The translations under genes and the position numbers were made by a program. A DNA stretch of 64,000 bases from Enterovibrio gelatinilyticus. GTDB lineage: Bacteria > Pseudomonadota > Gammaproteobacteria > Enterobacterales > Vibrionaceae. Under the pieces are notes generated by a model. It searched no databases. It was not told where the DNA came from and worked only from the letters and a program-made list of their open reading frames with translations. Position 1 is the stretch's first letter, and every line of letters starts with the position of its first letter. The stretch covers positions 124,001 through 188,000 of the forward strand of contig NZ_JAJUBC010000002.1 in the NCBI RefSeq assembly GCF_028683095.1, written 5' to 3'. This document shows positions 18,674 through 27,089 of this stretch, piece after piece.

Positions 18674-19314
18674 TAGAATAGCTCCGCACTATCGCCGTCA
18701 TCACGTTTCGCTTCATTTGCCAGACGGCGTTTATAATTAGTTTCTTCCGCTTCAACTTCACCGCGGTATCCTCTGAGCTTCTTGACCCATGCTTTTCCTG
18801 TCATGGGATCAAATACGACTTTGCGTGGGAATTCAGAGCCTAGATCTTCTCCCACGATGTTTAAACCTTCGCTTTGAACATAGTTACGAATGAAAGCAAT
18901 GTTCTTTTCACCAATATTGGCTTGCTTCCCCATGACAGTGCCACCACCAAACAACTTCACTCGTAGTCGGCTTTTTACCGCGCCTTGCTGGATCATGGTG
19001 TTGATAAGTAATTCCATGGCATAGTTGCCATAACGAGCCGCATTCGAACGCCACTGTGTTGGGTCCCACCCTTCAATGTTGTCTGAGTCGCCAAACGGCA
19101 ACATAAAATGGTTCATGCCGCCTAACTCTATAAACGGATCCCATACACAAGCAGAAATACAGGAACCCAGACCTGTCGCAATCAGCTCGCGTTCTGAGGT
19201 GACGTACACCTCTCCCGGCTGAATTTTCACCATCATCATTTGCTTACCGGGGTGGAAAAAACGCCTTGCCCCTGCCCCAATGGGGCAGCCAGTAAGCTCG
19301 AGAATTTTATGCAT
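18673..19314 (-). CDS. cheD: Receptor glutamine deamidase CheD
   Basis: CheD deamidates receptor glutamines. The 213-residue sequence has the catalytic Cys52 in [13 protein letters not shown] and His69 in GGMNHFMLP, both required for activity. [10 protein letters not shown] and NIGEKNIAF are also typical. It sits between cheR and cheB, 44 bp after cheR. The C-terminal tail SAELF resembles the DIELF end of the receptor encoded two genes downstream. An ATG further in (at [10 protein letters not shown]) could be an alternative start. Confidence 0.94.
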   Translation of the reverse strand: MHKILELTGCPIGAGARRFFHPGKQMMMVKIQPGEVYVTSERELIATGLGSCISACVWDPFIELGGMNHFMLPFGDSDNIEGWDPTQWRSNAARYGNYAMELLINTMIQQGAVKSRLRVKLFGGGTVMGKQANIGEKNIAFIRNYVQSEGLNIVGEDLGSEFPRKVVFDPMTGKAWVKKLRGYRGEVEAEETNYKRRLANEAKRDDGDSAELF

Positions 19315-19358
19315 ACAAGGCTCTGTTCGCTGTTATTTCGAAGTTGCAGTGATCGCTT

Positions 19359-20210
19359 TTACGGTTTGCGAAACATGGTTTGACCAAGGTTCTCAAATCG
19401 ACTGCCCATTTGTCCGATGCTTTCAGAGTGACCAATAAACAAAATGCCGCCACTGCCCAGCTTTTCCCAGAAACGATAGATAAGTTGTTGCTGCATATCT
19501 TTCTCAAAGTAAATCATTACATTGCGACAAAATATTGCGTCCAACGGGCCTTTGTGAGGCCACGCGGCAGTTAGGTTTAACTGCTTAAACGTAATGGCCT
19601 TACGCACAGAAGGCTTCACTTTCAGTAGTTCTTGCTTCTTCCCCTTACCGCGAATGAATCCGTGATGTAGCATCGCTGACGGAATAACTTTGCTTGCTTC
19701 AATACCATAGGTCCCATTTTGGGCCACTTCTAACACTTGGGTGTCTAAGTCTGTGGCCAAAATCTTGCAATCATGACTTGGGGTCAGTAAGCCGCTCGCT
19801 GCCAACGTCGATGCAATGGTATAAGGCTCTTCGCCCGTCGAGCACCCCGCAGACCAAATGCGAATCCGCTTTTGCTTTTGTCTCTGCCATTCCGGAACCA
19901 TGGTGTTGGTCATAAAGTCAAAATGGTGCTTTTCTCTGAAGAACTGCGTTTTGTTTGTCGTTAAGGAATTAACAAAAGCCACTCTCTCATCTAAATCACT
20001 ATTCACCAGAGCAAAATAGGCATGAAAGCTGTCTAATCCGGTACGACGCAATCGCCTTGCAAGCCGTCCGTACACCATTGAGGTTTTACGCTCAGAGAGA
20101 GAAATACCCGTTTCTCTGAGCATAAACTCCTGAATATATTTGAAGTCATTGTCCGTGAATTCGAACTCACGTTGCTCTTCAATTTTACCCAGCGCCTCAA
20201 TTGCACTCAC
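19359..20210 (-). CDS. cheR: Chemotaxis protein methyltransferase CheR
   Basis: CheR methylates receptor glutamates with SAM. The 283-residue product has the N-terminal helical domain (FKYIQEFMLRETGISLSE), TTNKTQFFREKHHF, the SAM motif IWSAGCSTGEEPYTIA and IFCRNVMIYFE. GTG 20210 is chosen because GGAGGA lies 9 nt upstream. The longer ORF from TTG 20228 would place that ribosome site inside the gene and overlap the receptor stop. Only 2 bp separate it from the PAS receptor gene. Confidence 0.94.
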   Translation of the reverse strand: MSAIEALGKIEEQREFEFTDNDFKYIQEFMLRETGISLSERKTSMVYGRLARRLRRTGLDSFHAYFALVNSDLDERVAFVNSLTTNKTQFFREKHHFDFMTNTMVPEWQRQKQKRIRIWSAGCSTGEEPYTIASTLAASGLLTPSHDCKILATDLDTQVLEVAQNGTYGIEASKVIPSAMLHHGFIRGKGKKQELLKVKPSVRKAITFKQLNLTAAWPHKGPLDAIFCRNVMIYFEKDMQQQLIYRFWEKLGSGGILFIGHSESIGQMGSRFENLGQTMFRKP

Positions 20211-20212
20211 GG

Positions 20213-22603
20213 TTAGAATTCCTCCCAATCATCGTCAGAATCCGTGGCGGACATGGGCGATCCATTGGCCACTTTTTTCACTGCAGGGGCGGAAGAGGGT
20301 GTTGACCGACTCGGTGAAGACGGCGTTTGCTGGAAGCTTTTCACAGGCACCGAGTTCGGGTTGTTTAGTCCTGTACGCGAACCGTCAACTCGGAAGAAAC
20401 CAATCAAGTTAAGTAATTCGCTGCCTTCGTCGCGAAGAGATTGACTTGCCGCAGAGGCTTCTTCAACTAAGGCTGCATTCTGCTGGGTCATCTCATCCAT
20501 TTTGACGATGGCTTTCGATATTTCATCAATACCTGTTGCCTGCTCCTGACTGGCCGAGTTGATATTGCCAATCAAAGTAGACACCTCTCCGACAGCATCA
20601 ACGATTTCGTTCAGCATCTCGCCAGACTCATCAACTAAGCGTGAACCTTCAGACACTTTCTCGACACTATCTTTAATAAGGTCTTTGATTTCTTTCGCCG
20701 CTCCTGCGCTTCGCTGGGCGAGATTTCGCACCTCCCCTGCAACCACGGCAAATCCACGCCCTTGCTCACCAGCACGAGCAGCTTCAACGGCAGCATTAAG
20801 TGCGAGAAGGTTAGTTTGGAACGCGATTTCATCGATCACACTAATGATGTCTGAAATGCGCTTACTCGCTTTGTTGATTTCACCCATGGCTGATACGGTT
20901 TGTTTGACCACATCCCCGCCTTTCTGTGCCTTGGTGCTAGCGTCTTGAGACAGACGATTGGCAGAATTTGCGCTTTCAGCATTTTGCTTCACGGTCGAGG
21001 TCATCTCTTCCATGCTCGCTGCGGTTTCTTCAAGGCTCGCTGCTTGCTCTTCCGTGCGCTCGCTAAGGTCGCTATTTCCTTCAGCAATTTCACCGGACGC
21101 TGTCGCGACTCGAGCTGATGACGCAGTGATCTTCTCAACCATGTCACGCAAATTGGTGATTGAGGTATTCACCGCATTGCTTAGCTCGGCAAAATCGCCT
21201 TTATAGTTATCAGGCATGTTGACTTTAAGATCACCCTCAGACACCTTGCTCATGACATCACGACAGTTGTTTAATGGTTCGACCATACTGTCTAGCAGGC
21301 CATTAATACCTTCACTAAGATTCGCCATGAAACCGCTATATTTGTTAGTGTCCATGCGCGAACCTAAACGCCCTTCTGAAGCATCTCGAATCAATCCTTC
21401 AACATCGCGCTGCCCTGCCATTTGTTGAGTAATGTCTTCCCACTGCAAGGCTGGGCCAATGAAGTTTCCTGAAGAGTCGTACATAGCAATGCAGGTAAGC
21501 GTAAATTCCAACCCACCCACTTTGATATTTGCGGTGTAAGGCAGCCGATCAGGGTTACTGATAATCGAACGCTGATGCGCTGGATTCTTGTGGAAAATAT
21601 CCACATTTTTCCCTGTCAGGTTGTCAGCTTGAAAACCTGGGAAATGCTTGCGCAAATCGTCTTCGCGTTTACCCAGCAATTTTTTAAGTGCTGGATTATA
21701 ATAGGTAATATTTCCATCTTTATCAGCCATCATGATATTGGTAGTCATACCCTCGACTGCCGATACAAGACGTCCAACTTCGATTTCACGATTACGCAAC
21801 TCGGTAACATCACGCCACTCTAAGCTATTGCCAATGTACTGACCTTGGTCATTCACAATGGCCGCAACGTTGAGCTCAATGGTGAGGTCCGCGACGCTAA
21901 TGTCGGTTTTATACGGAAGATTGGCAGGGTTATTCAGCAACTGACGTTGATGAGCGGGGTTCTTGTGAAACTCATCAATACAGCGACCCATTAACCAATC
22001 GCTGCTTGATGTGAACCCAGGCCACATTTGCTTGAATGAGCCTTCATGTTTCTGGAACAGTCTTAGTGTCTGTTCATTGATATAAGTGATGGTTAAGTCA
22101 CGGTCAATCAGCACCATGGCGGTCAATGACTGATCAATAGCGGCACGAAGACGAGCACGTTCATTATCCGCCTGCAGTTTCTCGGTGACATCGTCCCATT
22201 CCAATGTATTACCGACATACTCGCCACTTGCATCAATCACCGCCCCCACGACCAAACGTAGAGAAACATCCTCCACTTTAATAACCGTTTCGTGTGGCAA
22301 ATTAGCTGGGTTAGACAACATCTGTCGTTGGTGAGCAGGATTTTTGTGGAACAAATCGATACATGTTCCTTCGATCCAATCCTTTTCCGCACGGAAACTG
22401 GGCCACTTGGAGCGGAACAATTCTTCGTGCGTTTTAAGCAACTCCACTGATTTCTTGTTGACATAAAAGACCTTGAAGTCTCTATCAACCATCATCAATG
22501 CGGTCTGAGCAGTATCTAGCGCAGAGACAATGTGCGCCTTCAAGCCCAGATCTTCTTGTGTGCTTTCTGTGTCTGTTACCTTCTCTTTTTTCCACCAAGA
22601 CAT
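20213..22603 (-). CDS. aer2: Aer2-like soluble chemoreceptor with three PAS-heme domains
   Basis: A 796-residue receptor with no membrane segment. Three PAS domains (about 25-140, 150-267 and 278-392) each carry FHKNPAHQR and a (L/I)EW/QWxD(V/I)T strand. The His in FHKNP is at 86, 213 and 338; the Trp is at 136, 263 and 388, always 50 residues later. This matches the heme-ligand His and oxygen-stabilising Trp described for Pseudomonas Aer2. HAMP-like repeats (about 400-460) and the signalling domain follow ([19 protein letters not shown]). The protein ends DWEEF, like the GWEEF adaptation-enzyme tether of Aer2. It probably senses oxygen. Heme binding is inferred from residues, not shown. Confidence 0.9.
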   Translation of the reverse strand: MSWWKKEKVTDTESTQEDLGLKAHIVSALDTAQTALMMVDRDFKVFYVNKKSVELLKTHEELFRSKWPSFRAEKDWIEGTCIDLFHKNPAHQRQMLSNPANLPHETVIKVEDVSLRLVVGAVIDASGEYVGNTLEWDDVTEKLQADNERARLRAAIDQSLTAMVLIDRDLTITYINEQTLRLFQKHEGSFKQMWPGFTSSSDWLMGRCIDEFHKNPAHQRQLLNNPANLPYKTDISVADLTIELNVAAIVNDQGQYIGNSLEWRDVTELRNREIEVGRLVSAVEGMTTNIMMADKDGNITYYNPALKKLLGKREDDLRKHFPGFQADNLTGKNVDIFHKNPAHQRSIISNPDRLPYTANIKVGGLEFTLTCIAMYDSSGNFIGPALQWEDITQQMAGQRDVEGLIRDASEGRLGSRMDTNKYSGFMANLSEGINGLLDSMVEPLNNCRDVMSKVSEGDLKVNMPDNYKGDFAELSNAVNTSITNLRDMVEKITASSARVATASGEIAEGNSDLSERTEEQAASLEETAASMEEMTSTVKQNAESANSANRLSQDASTKAQKGGDVVKQTVSAMGEINKASKRISDIISVIDEIAFQTNLLALNAAVEAARAGEQGRGFAVVAGEVRNLAQRSAGAAKEIKDLIKDSVEKVSEGSRLVDESGEMLNEIVDAVGEVSTLIGNINSASQEQATGIDEISKAIVKMDEMTQQNAALVEEASAASQSLRDEGSELLNLIGFFRVDGSRTGLNNPNSVPVKSFQQTPSSPSRSTPSSAPAVKKVANGSPMSATDSDDDWEEF

Positions 22604-22608
22604 AATTG

Positions 22609-23082
22609 TTAATCCTCGCTAACCAGATCTGGCTGCGTTACTTCATGCAACACGTCGAAATCAAATAGTCGTTCTAATTGTATTAACACCACATGATTGC
22701 CACTGACTGAAGCGATCCCTTCGATGAATCGTTCGTCAATTTTCACAAAACTAGGTGCTGTTTTAATTTGACTCGCCGATAACTGATATACCTCAGCGAC
22801 TGCATCGACAATTATTCCCAGTGATTGTCCCTGTTCATTTCTCACAATCACCACCACCGTCGTTTTACTCAATATCGACGGTGACATATTGAACCTTTGC
22901 CTGAGATCGATAATGGGAATGTACTCCCCTCTAAGTTCAAGCACGCCCAACAGATAACTTTCACTGTTGGGCAATTTTCTTATTTCTGACCAACCACGGA
23001 CCTCTTTCACATCAAGGATATTCAGGCCATATTCTTCGTCATCGATCAAAAAGCTCAGATATTCCATCACCTCATCTGACAT
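22609..23082 (-). CDS. cheW: CheW-like coupling protein
   Basis: A 157-residue single CheW domain that bridges receptors and CheA. Typical strands are [47 protein letters not shown] and [22 protein letters not shown]. It lies 5 bp before the PAS receptor and 9 bp after a second cheW. The two coupling proteins share only moderate similarity, so they may serve different receptors or array positions. Confidence 0.93.
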   Translation of the reverse strand: MSDEVMEYLSFLIDDEEYGLNILDVKEVRGWSEIRKLPNSESYLLGVLELRGEYIPIIDLRQRFNMSPSILSKTTVVVIVRNEQGQSLGIIVDAVAEVYQLSASQIKTAPSFVKIDERFIEGIASVSGNHVVLIQLERLFDFDVLHEVTQPDLVSED

Positions 23083-23091
23083 AGTGCCTCC

Positions 23092-23592
23092 TTAATGAAC
23101 CAGTCCATCGATGCTGAGCAGTGCATCTACATCCAGTAAGCTCATCACCTGAGCATCCACGTTCAGCAATCCACTGACAAATGGCATGACCTGCGAGTCG
23201 CCGATTGGTGGGATTAAACTTTTATCACCCAGATCAATCACATCTGAAACGGCATCAACCACGACACCCATCATTCGGCTTCCTGCGGATTCACCTGCTT
23301 TTAAAATCAACACCACGGTTGTTGGTAGATACTCAACGACGCCGATATTGAACCGCACCCTCAAATCCATGATAGGAACGATCATGCCGCGCAGATTAAT
23401 AACACCAAGAACAAACTCAGGTGAACGCGGTATCACTGTTGGCGGCTCCCAAACGCGGATCTCTTCCACCGCTTGGATGTCTACGCCGTAAAGTTCATGA
23501 GCCAAATCGAAACTTAGAAAGTCCGACCCTTGTAGGCGGTCTTGACCTTCATTGGGTTCGTCATTTGAGGCTGCTAGCGCTTGGTTCGTCAT
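23092..23592 (-). CDS. cheW: CheW-like coupling protein, second copy
   Basis: A 166-residue CheW domain with a 25-residue N-terminal extension. It has FLSFDLAHELYGVDIQAVEEI, IPRSPEFVLGVINLRGMIVPI and VVDAVSDVIDLGD. It starts 9 bp after cheA. This one is closer to the classical CheW pattern (NLRGxIVPIMDLR) than the 157-residue neighbour. Confidence 0.94.
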   Translation of the reverse strand: MTNQALAASNDEPNEGQDRLQGSDFLSFDLAHELYGVDIQAVEEIRVWEPPTVIPRSPEFVLGVINLRGMIVPIMDLRVRFNIGVVEYLPTTVVLILKAGESAGSRMMGVVVDAVSDVIDLGDKSLIPPIGDSQVMPFVSGLLNVDAQVMSLLDVDALLSIDGLVH

Positions 23593-23601
23593 GCTCTTCT
23601 C

Positions 23602-25674
23602 CTAAGCCGCCACATGGCTGTTTGAATCAGCGACTCGGCTTAAAAATCCCGTCATCAAACCCTGTATATCCAGTATGAGAGACACAGAACCGTCACCTAG
23701 AATCGTGGCGCCAGACACACCATTGACACGGGTATAATTGGACTCGAGGCTTTTTATGACCACTTGCTGCTGGCCTAGCATTTCATCCAAAAGCAAGCCC
23801 ACACGATTTCCACTGGCCTCCACCAAACAAAGCAGTTGTTTATCCAGCGTTCCAGACTCACCCAAACCAAACTCTTCTTTTAGCCGCAATATGGGAATGT
23901 TTTCATCACGGAGACGATAAAGTTCAACACCACCTGTCGCCACTTTCACACGCTCAGATTCAATCTGAATGGATTCAATAATTGAAATCAGTGGCACCAC
24001 AAACACTTGGTCAGCGAGCTTGACCAGTTGCCCATCGAGAATCGCCAAAGTAAGCGGTAAGCTAATTCGAAAAACGCTGCCTACATTAGGTTCTGAATCC
24101 ACTTCAATATGGCCGCCCAAGTCTTCTATATTGCGCTTCACCACATCCATGCCCACACCACGTCCAGAAACATCAGACACGATTTCTGCAGTCGAAAATC
24201 CTGGAGCAAAGATCAGGTTGTACACCTGATGGTTAGACAGGTCATCCAGTGAGGTATCTTGGTGCAACAAGCCTTTTTCGATGGCTTTTTTCCACACTCT
24301 TTCTTTATTCAACCCCGCACCATCATCTTTCACCTCGATGACAATAGAGCCACCTTGGTGATAGGCATACAGTGAGACTTTACCTGTTTCACTTTTTCCA
24401 TTTGCGACGCGTGTTTCTGGCTGCTCCAAGCCATGATCCACAGCATTACGTACTAAGTGAACGAGCGGGTCGGTGATTCTTTCCAAAACAGTTTTATCAA
24501 GTTCGGTTTGTTCCCCCTCAATGACCAGCTCGACGTTTTTACCCAGCTGAGAAGACAAATCTCGTATCAGGCGAGGGAATCGATTGAACGCAAAACTGAT
24601 TGGTAGCATGCGAATATTCAGCACGCTTTCTTGAAGTTCTTTGGTGTTTTGCAACAGTTGGTCAAGCCCAGCTTGAAGACGCTCAATTTTACTCTCAGAA
24701 AAGTTTTGACTGAGTTCGGTCAACATGGATTGAGTGATCACTAACTCACCCACGAGATTGATCAAGTTGTCGACTTTGTCTATCTCTACTCGAATAGAAG
24801 AAACCGCATCTGCTTTAGTTGCAGCTTGCTTTGCTGCGGGCTTACTGGCAACAGGAGGCTTAGGAGTTGTTGGTGCCACTTCTTCCGATGGTGGAGCGTC
24901 ATCGACAGTAGTGACGTTTTGGCTACCTTCTTTTTCTGCACGCGATATATCGAGATCACAATCGTCTTCAACCCACTCAAAGATCTCTTCAATCAACGCC
25001 TTTTCAATGTGCCCTTCGACGGTGATACACCAAGTTAGGTAACACATTTCAGGCTCTAACTCACTGAATGTAGGCAGCACATCAACCAAACATTCGATCT
25101 GGCAATGAGCACCTAAATCAAAAAGCTCTCGAAGAATGCGGACAGGATCATTACCCGTAAAGAACATGTCTTTGTGCGGTTTAAACTGCACAATCCAATC
25201 GCCATCGCCATCGCTATCCGATGACGTCACGGCGTCTTCATTTTCTTGCGCGGCAGGTTCACTTTCAGCAGAGGCGGACGGCCCGTTTTGGAGCAACTTG
25301 TTCAGCTCATCCGTCAATGCATCTCTTAGGACGTGATCAAAGTCAGAATTTGTTTCATAAGCAACCAGCATGCTGTTGATGCAATCGCCACCTTTCAGCA
25401 AAAGGTCGATAGTACTGGCATCTAAACGACGCTTACCTTCCCTTGCTTCATCAAGCAATGTCTCCATGACATGTGTGAACTGACTTATCTCATTGAGGTT
25501 GAAGGTCGCGCCGCCCCCCTTAATAGAGTGAGCAGCCCGAAAGATGGTGTTAATAATATCGAGATCGATATCACCATCAGGATCGAGTGAAAGCAATTCT
25601 CTCTCAAGGATTTCAAGGTTCTCACGACACTCCTCATAGAAAATCCGACGCAGTTGGTCCATGTCCAAAGCCAT
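23602..25674 (-). CDS. cheA: Chemotaxis sensor histidine kinase CheA
   Basis: A 690-residue kinase. Domains: Hpt (1-105, phosphorylated His49 in AAHSIKGGG), a regulator-binding segment (about 160-250, WIVQFKPHKDMFFTGNDP), dimerisation (SSIRVEIDKVDNLINLVGEL), GHKL ATPase (HLVRNAVDHGLE, DDGAGL, GRGVGMDVV) and CheW-like regulatory domain. GAGGAG lies 6 nt before ATG 25674. It is expected to phosphorylate the upstream CheY, CheB and perhaps the receiver-phosphatase at 14421. All catalytic motifs look intact. Confidence 0.96.
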   Translation of the reverse strand: MALDMDQLRRIFYEECRENLEILERELLSLDPDGDIDLDIINTIFRAAHSIKGGGATFNLNEISQFTHVMETLLDEAREGKRRLDASTIDLLLKGGDCINSMLVAYETNSDFDHVLRDALTDELNKLLQNGPSASAESEPAAQENEDAVTSSDSDGDGDWIVQFKPHKDMFFTGNDPVRILRELFDLGAHCQIECLVDVLPTFSELEPEMCYLTWCITVEGHIEKALIEEIFEWVEDDCDLDISRAEKEGSQNVTTVDDAPPSEEVAPTTPKPPVASKPAAKQAATKADAVSSIRVEIDKVDNLINLVGELVITQSMLTELSQNFSESKIERLQAGLDQLLQNTKELQESVLNIRMLPISFAFNRFPRLIRDLSSQLGKNVELVIEGEQTELDKTVLERITDPLVHLVRNAVDHGLEQPETRVANGKSETGKVSLYAYHQGGSIVIEVKDDGAGLNKERVWKKAIEKGLLHQDTSLDDLSNHQVYNLIFAPGFSTAEIVSDVSGRGVGMDVVKRNIEDLGGHIEVDSEPNVGSVFRISLPLTLAILDGQLVKLADQVFVVPLISIIESIQIESERVKVATGGVELYRLRDENIPILRLKEEFGLGESGTLDKQLLCLVEASGNRVGLLLDEMLGQQQVVIKSLESNYTRVNGVSGATILGDGSVSLILDIQGLMTGFLSRVADSNSHVAA

Positions 25675-25694
25675 AGTGGTCTCCTCGCTTGAAC

Positions 25695-26054
25695 TTAGAT
25701 AACGCGTTGCAACGTTTTAAGAAGAGTATCTGGGTTAAAAGGCTTAACGATCCAGCCTGTTGCTCCTGCAGATTTGCCCATGCTCTTTTTCTCTGCCGAC
25801 GTTTCTGTTGTCAGCATCAAAATGGGCGTGAATTTGTATTGTGGGACGGCACGAACTTGACGCACAAACTCGAGTCCGTCCATGTTAGGCATATTCACGT
25901 CAGAGATAATGACGTCATATTGACCCGATTTAGCTTTTGAAAGTGCTTCAGCGCCATCGTTTGCGGTTTCTACCTGATAACCCGCTTCTTTGAGCGTATG
26001 ACTTACCATTTGACGAATTGAAACAGAATCATCTGCCGCTAATATCTTTCGCAT
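25695..26054 (-). CDS. cheY: Chemotaxis response regulator CheY
   Basis: A 119-residue single receiver domain with Asp8/Asp9, acceptor Asp52 (IISDVNMPNMDG), Thr82/83 and Lys104 (IVKPF). It begins MRKILAADDSVSIRQMV, the form seen in non-flagellar chemosensory clusters. No output domain is present. It may bind a motor, a partner protein or act as a phosphate sink. It is 20 bp before cheA. Confidence 0.94.
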   Translation of the reverse strand: MRKILAADDSVSIRQMVSHTLKEAGYQVETANDGAEALSKAKSGQYDVIISDVNMPNMDGLEFVRQVRAVPQYKFTPILMLTTETSAEKKSMGKSAGATGWIVKPFNPDTLLKTLQRVI

Positions 26055-26083
26055 ACTGTCACCCTGATTGAACTACCCGAAAA

Positions 26084-26362
26084 CTATTCAGTAAAATTGT
26101 CTAAGCCTAACGACTCAACCAACCCCAATGTCTTAGCTGCCCCCACTAACTCAGTGGATGCACCTTCCCATTTCCATGTAATGGATTGGTTTTGGCACAA
26201 AAACTTGGCTGTCAGTAAAAGCTGTAACCCTGGCGCATCAACGCGTGATACTTCGCTACCATCAATTAGCAAGCTATCAGACTGCTCTAACTCGACTTGC
26301 AAGCGATCTTTCAACCCCATCACCTGCGTAATGTCCAATTGTTCTCCCAATGAGAATCCCAT
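26084..26362 (-). CDS. STAS-domain protein, promoter-proximal gene of the chemosensory operon
   Basis: A 92-residue STAS protein (MGFSLGEQLDITQVMGLKDRL). Where SpoIIAA-type antagonists have DSAGL, this one reads DAPGL, so the usual phospho-serine is Ala. It therefore cannot be regulated by phosphorylation at that site. AAGGA lies 8 nt before ATG 26362. It is the first gene of the cluster, 29 bp before cheY. STAS genes in this position are common in gammaproteobacterial chemosensory clusters; their role is unknown to me. Confidence 0.85.
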   Translation of the reverse strand: MGFSLGEQLDITQVMGLKDRLQVELEQSDSLLIDGSEVSRVDAPGLQLLLTAKFLCQNQSITWKWEGASTELVGAAKTLGLVESLGLDNFTE

Positions 26363-26416
26363 CGCAGAATTCCTTCTAGTACCTAATGACTAATGTCGGA
26401 AATATTTATGTCTCTG

Positions 26417-26426
26417 TAAGTGTAGC
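26417..26426 (-). promoter_or_regulatory. Sigma-S-like -10 element of the chemosensory operon
   Basis: The minus strand reads TTGCTACACTTACAG. GCTACACTTA fits the extended sigma-S -10 consensus KCTAYRCTTAA at 10 of 11 positions counting the next base. A start near 26410 would give a leader of about 48 nt before ATG 26362. No convincing -35 is needed for sigma-S. I see nothing else recognisable in the gap 26363-26692. Confidence 0.6.
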
Positions 26427-26692
26427 AATAATGCGAAAAATGAAAGTTTTTTAGTCACTAAGATTTAATTTGAGACATTTTGTGTGGTTTTTTTGATACA
26501 TTACGTACAAAAAGTAGGCTTATCGCAATGACAACTAAGAGAATGTTCGTCTCCGTTATGAAAATGAAGACGTGAAACCGTGTTGTGAGGATTTAAAGAG
26601 AAGATGCCTGCTCAAAGAAAAAGCACAATGGTCGGATTAGCGCCGAATTAGGTAAAAAAGCAACAGTCAGACTATTTTGATGCGAATTTATT

Positions 26693-26721
26693 TTGACAAG
26701 AACGCGCCTCTCCTATTTAAT
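26693..26721 (+). promoter_or_regulatory. Sigma-70 promoter of the second tRNA array
   Basis: TTGACA (26693-26698), a 17-nt spacer and TTTAAT (26716-26721), with the GC-rich AGCGCTCG after it. It is nearly the same design as the promoter at 13672, and the tRNA starts 10 nt after the -10. Confidence 0.88.
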
Positions 26722-26731
26722 AGCGCTCGTT

Positions 26732-26807
26732 GCCTCGATAGCTCAGTCGGTAGAGCAGGGGATTGAAAATCCCCGTGTCGGTGGTTCGATTCCGCCTCGA
26801 GGCACCA
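26732..26807 (+). tRNA. tRNA-Phe (GAA), third copy
   Basis: Identical over 76 nt to the copies at 13711 and 13946, with encoded CCA. The bases just after it (ATATTT) also match those after the 13711 copy. Confidence 0.98.
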
Positions 26808-26880
26808 TATTTTTGTTAGCGCTGTTAGCGGTAACGAGGAAATGGTCTTCAACAAGAAGCAACGTTTCCAAAGTTTGTGT

Positions 26881-26956
<76 letters not shown>

Positions 26957-26966
26957 TCTTTACGAG

Positions 26967-26992
26967 AGCCTCGTCCAAGGACGAGGCTTTTT
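26967..26992 (+). terminator. Terminator of the second tRNA array
   Basis: AGCCTCGTCC-AA-GGACGAGGCT (26967-26988) followed by TTTT. A 10-bp perfect stem starting 10 nt after tRNA-Thr. Confidence 0.92.
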
Positions 26993-27089
26993 CGTATCTA
27001 GCGTTTGGGAAAACGACAATAAACAATCAGTGTGAGTTCGACGCTGACTGAACCTCAGCCTTCAAACCCACACTTTCACTCTTCATAAA

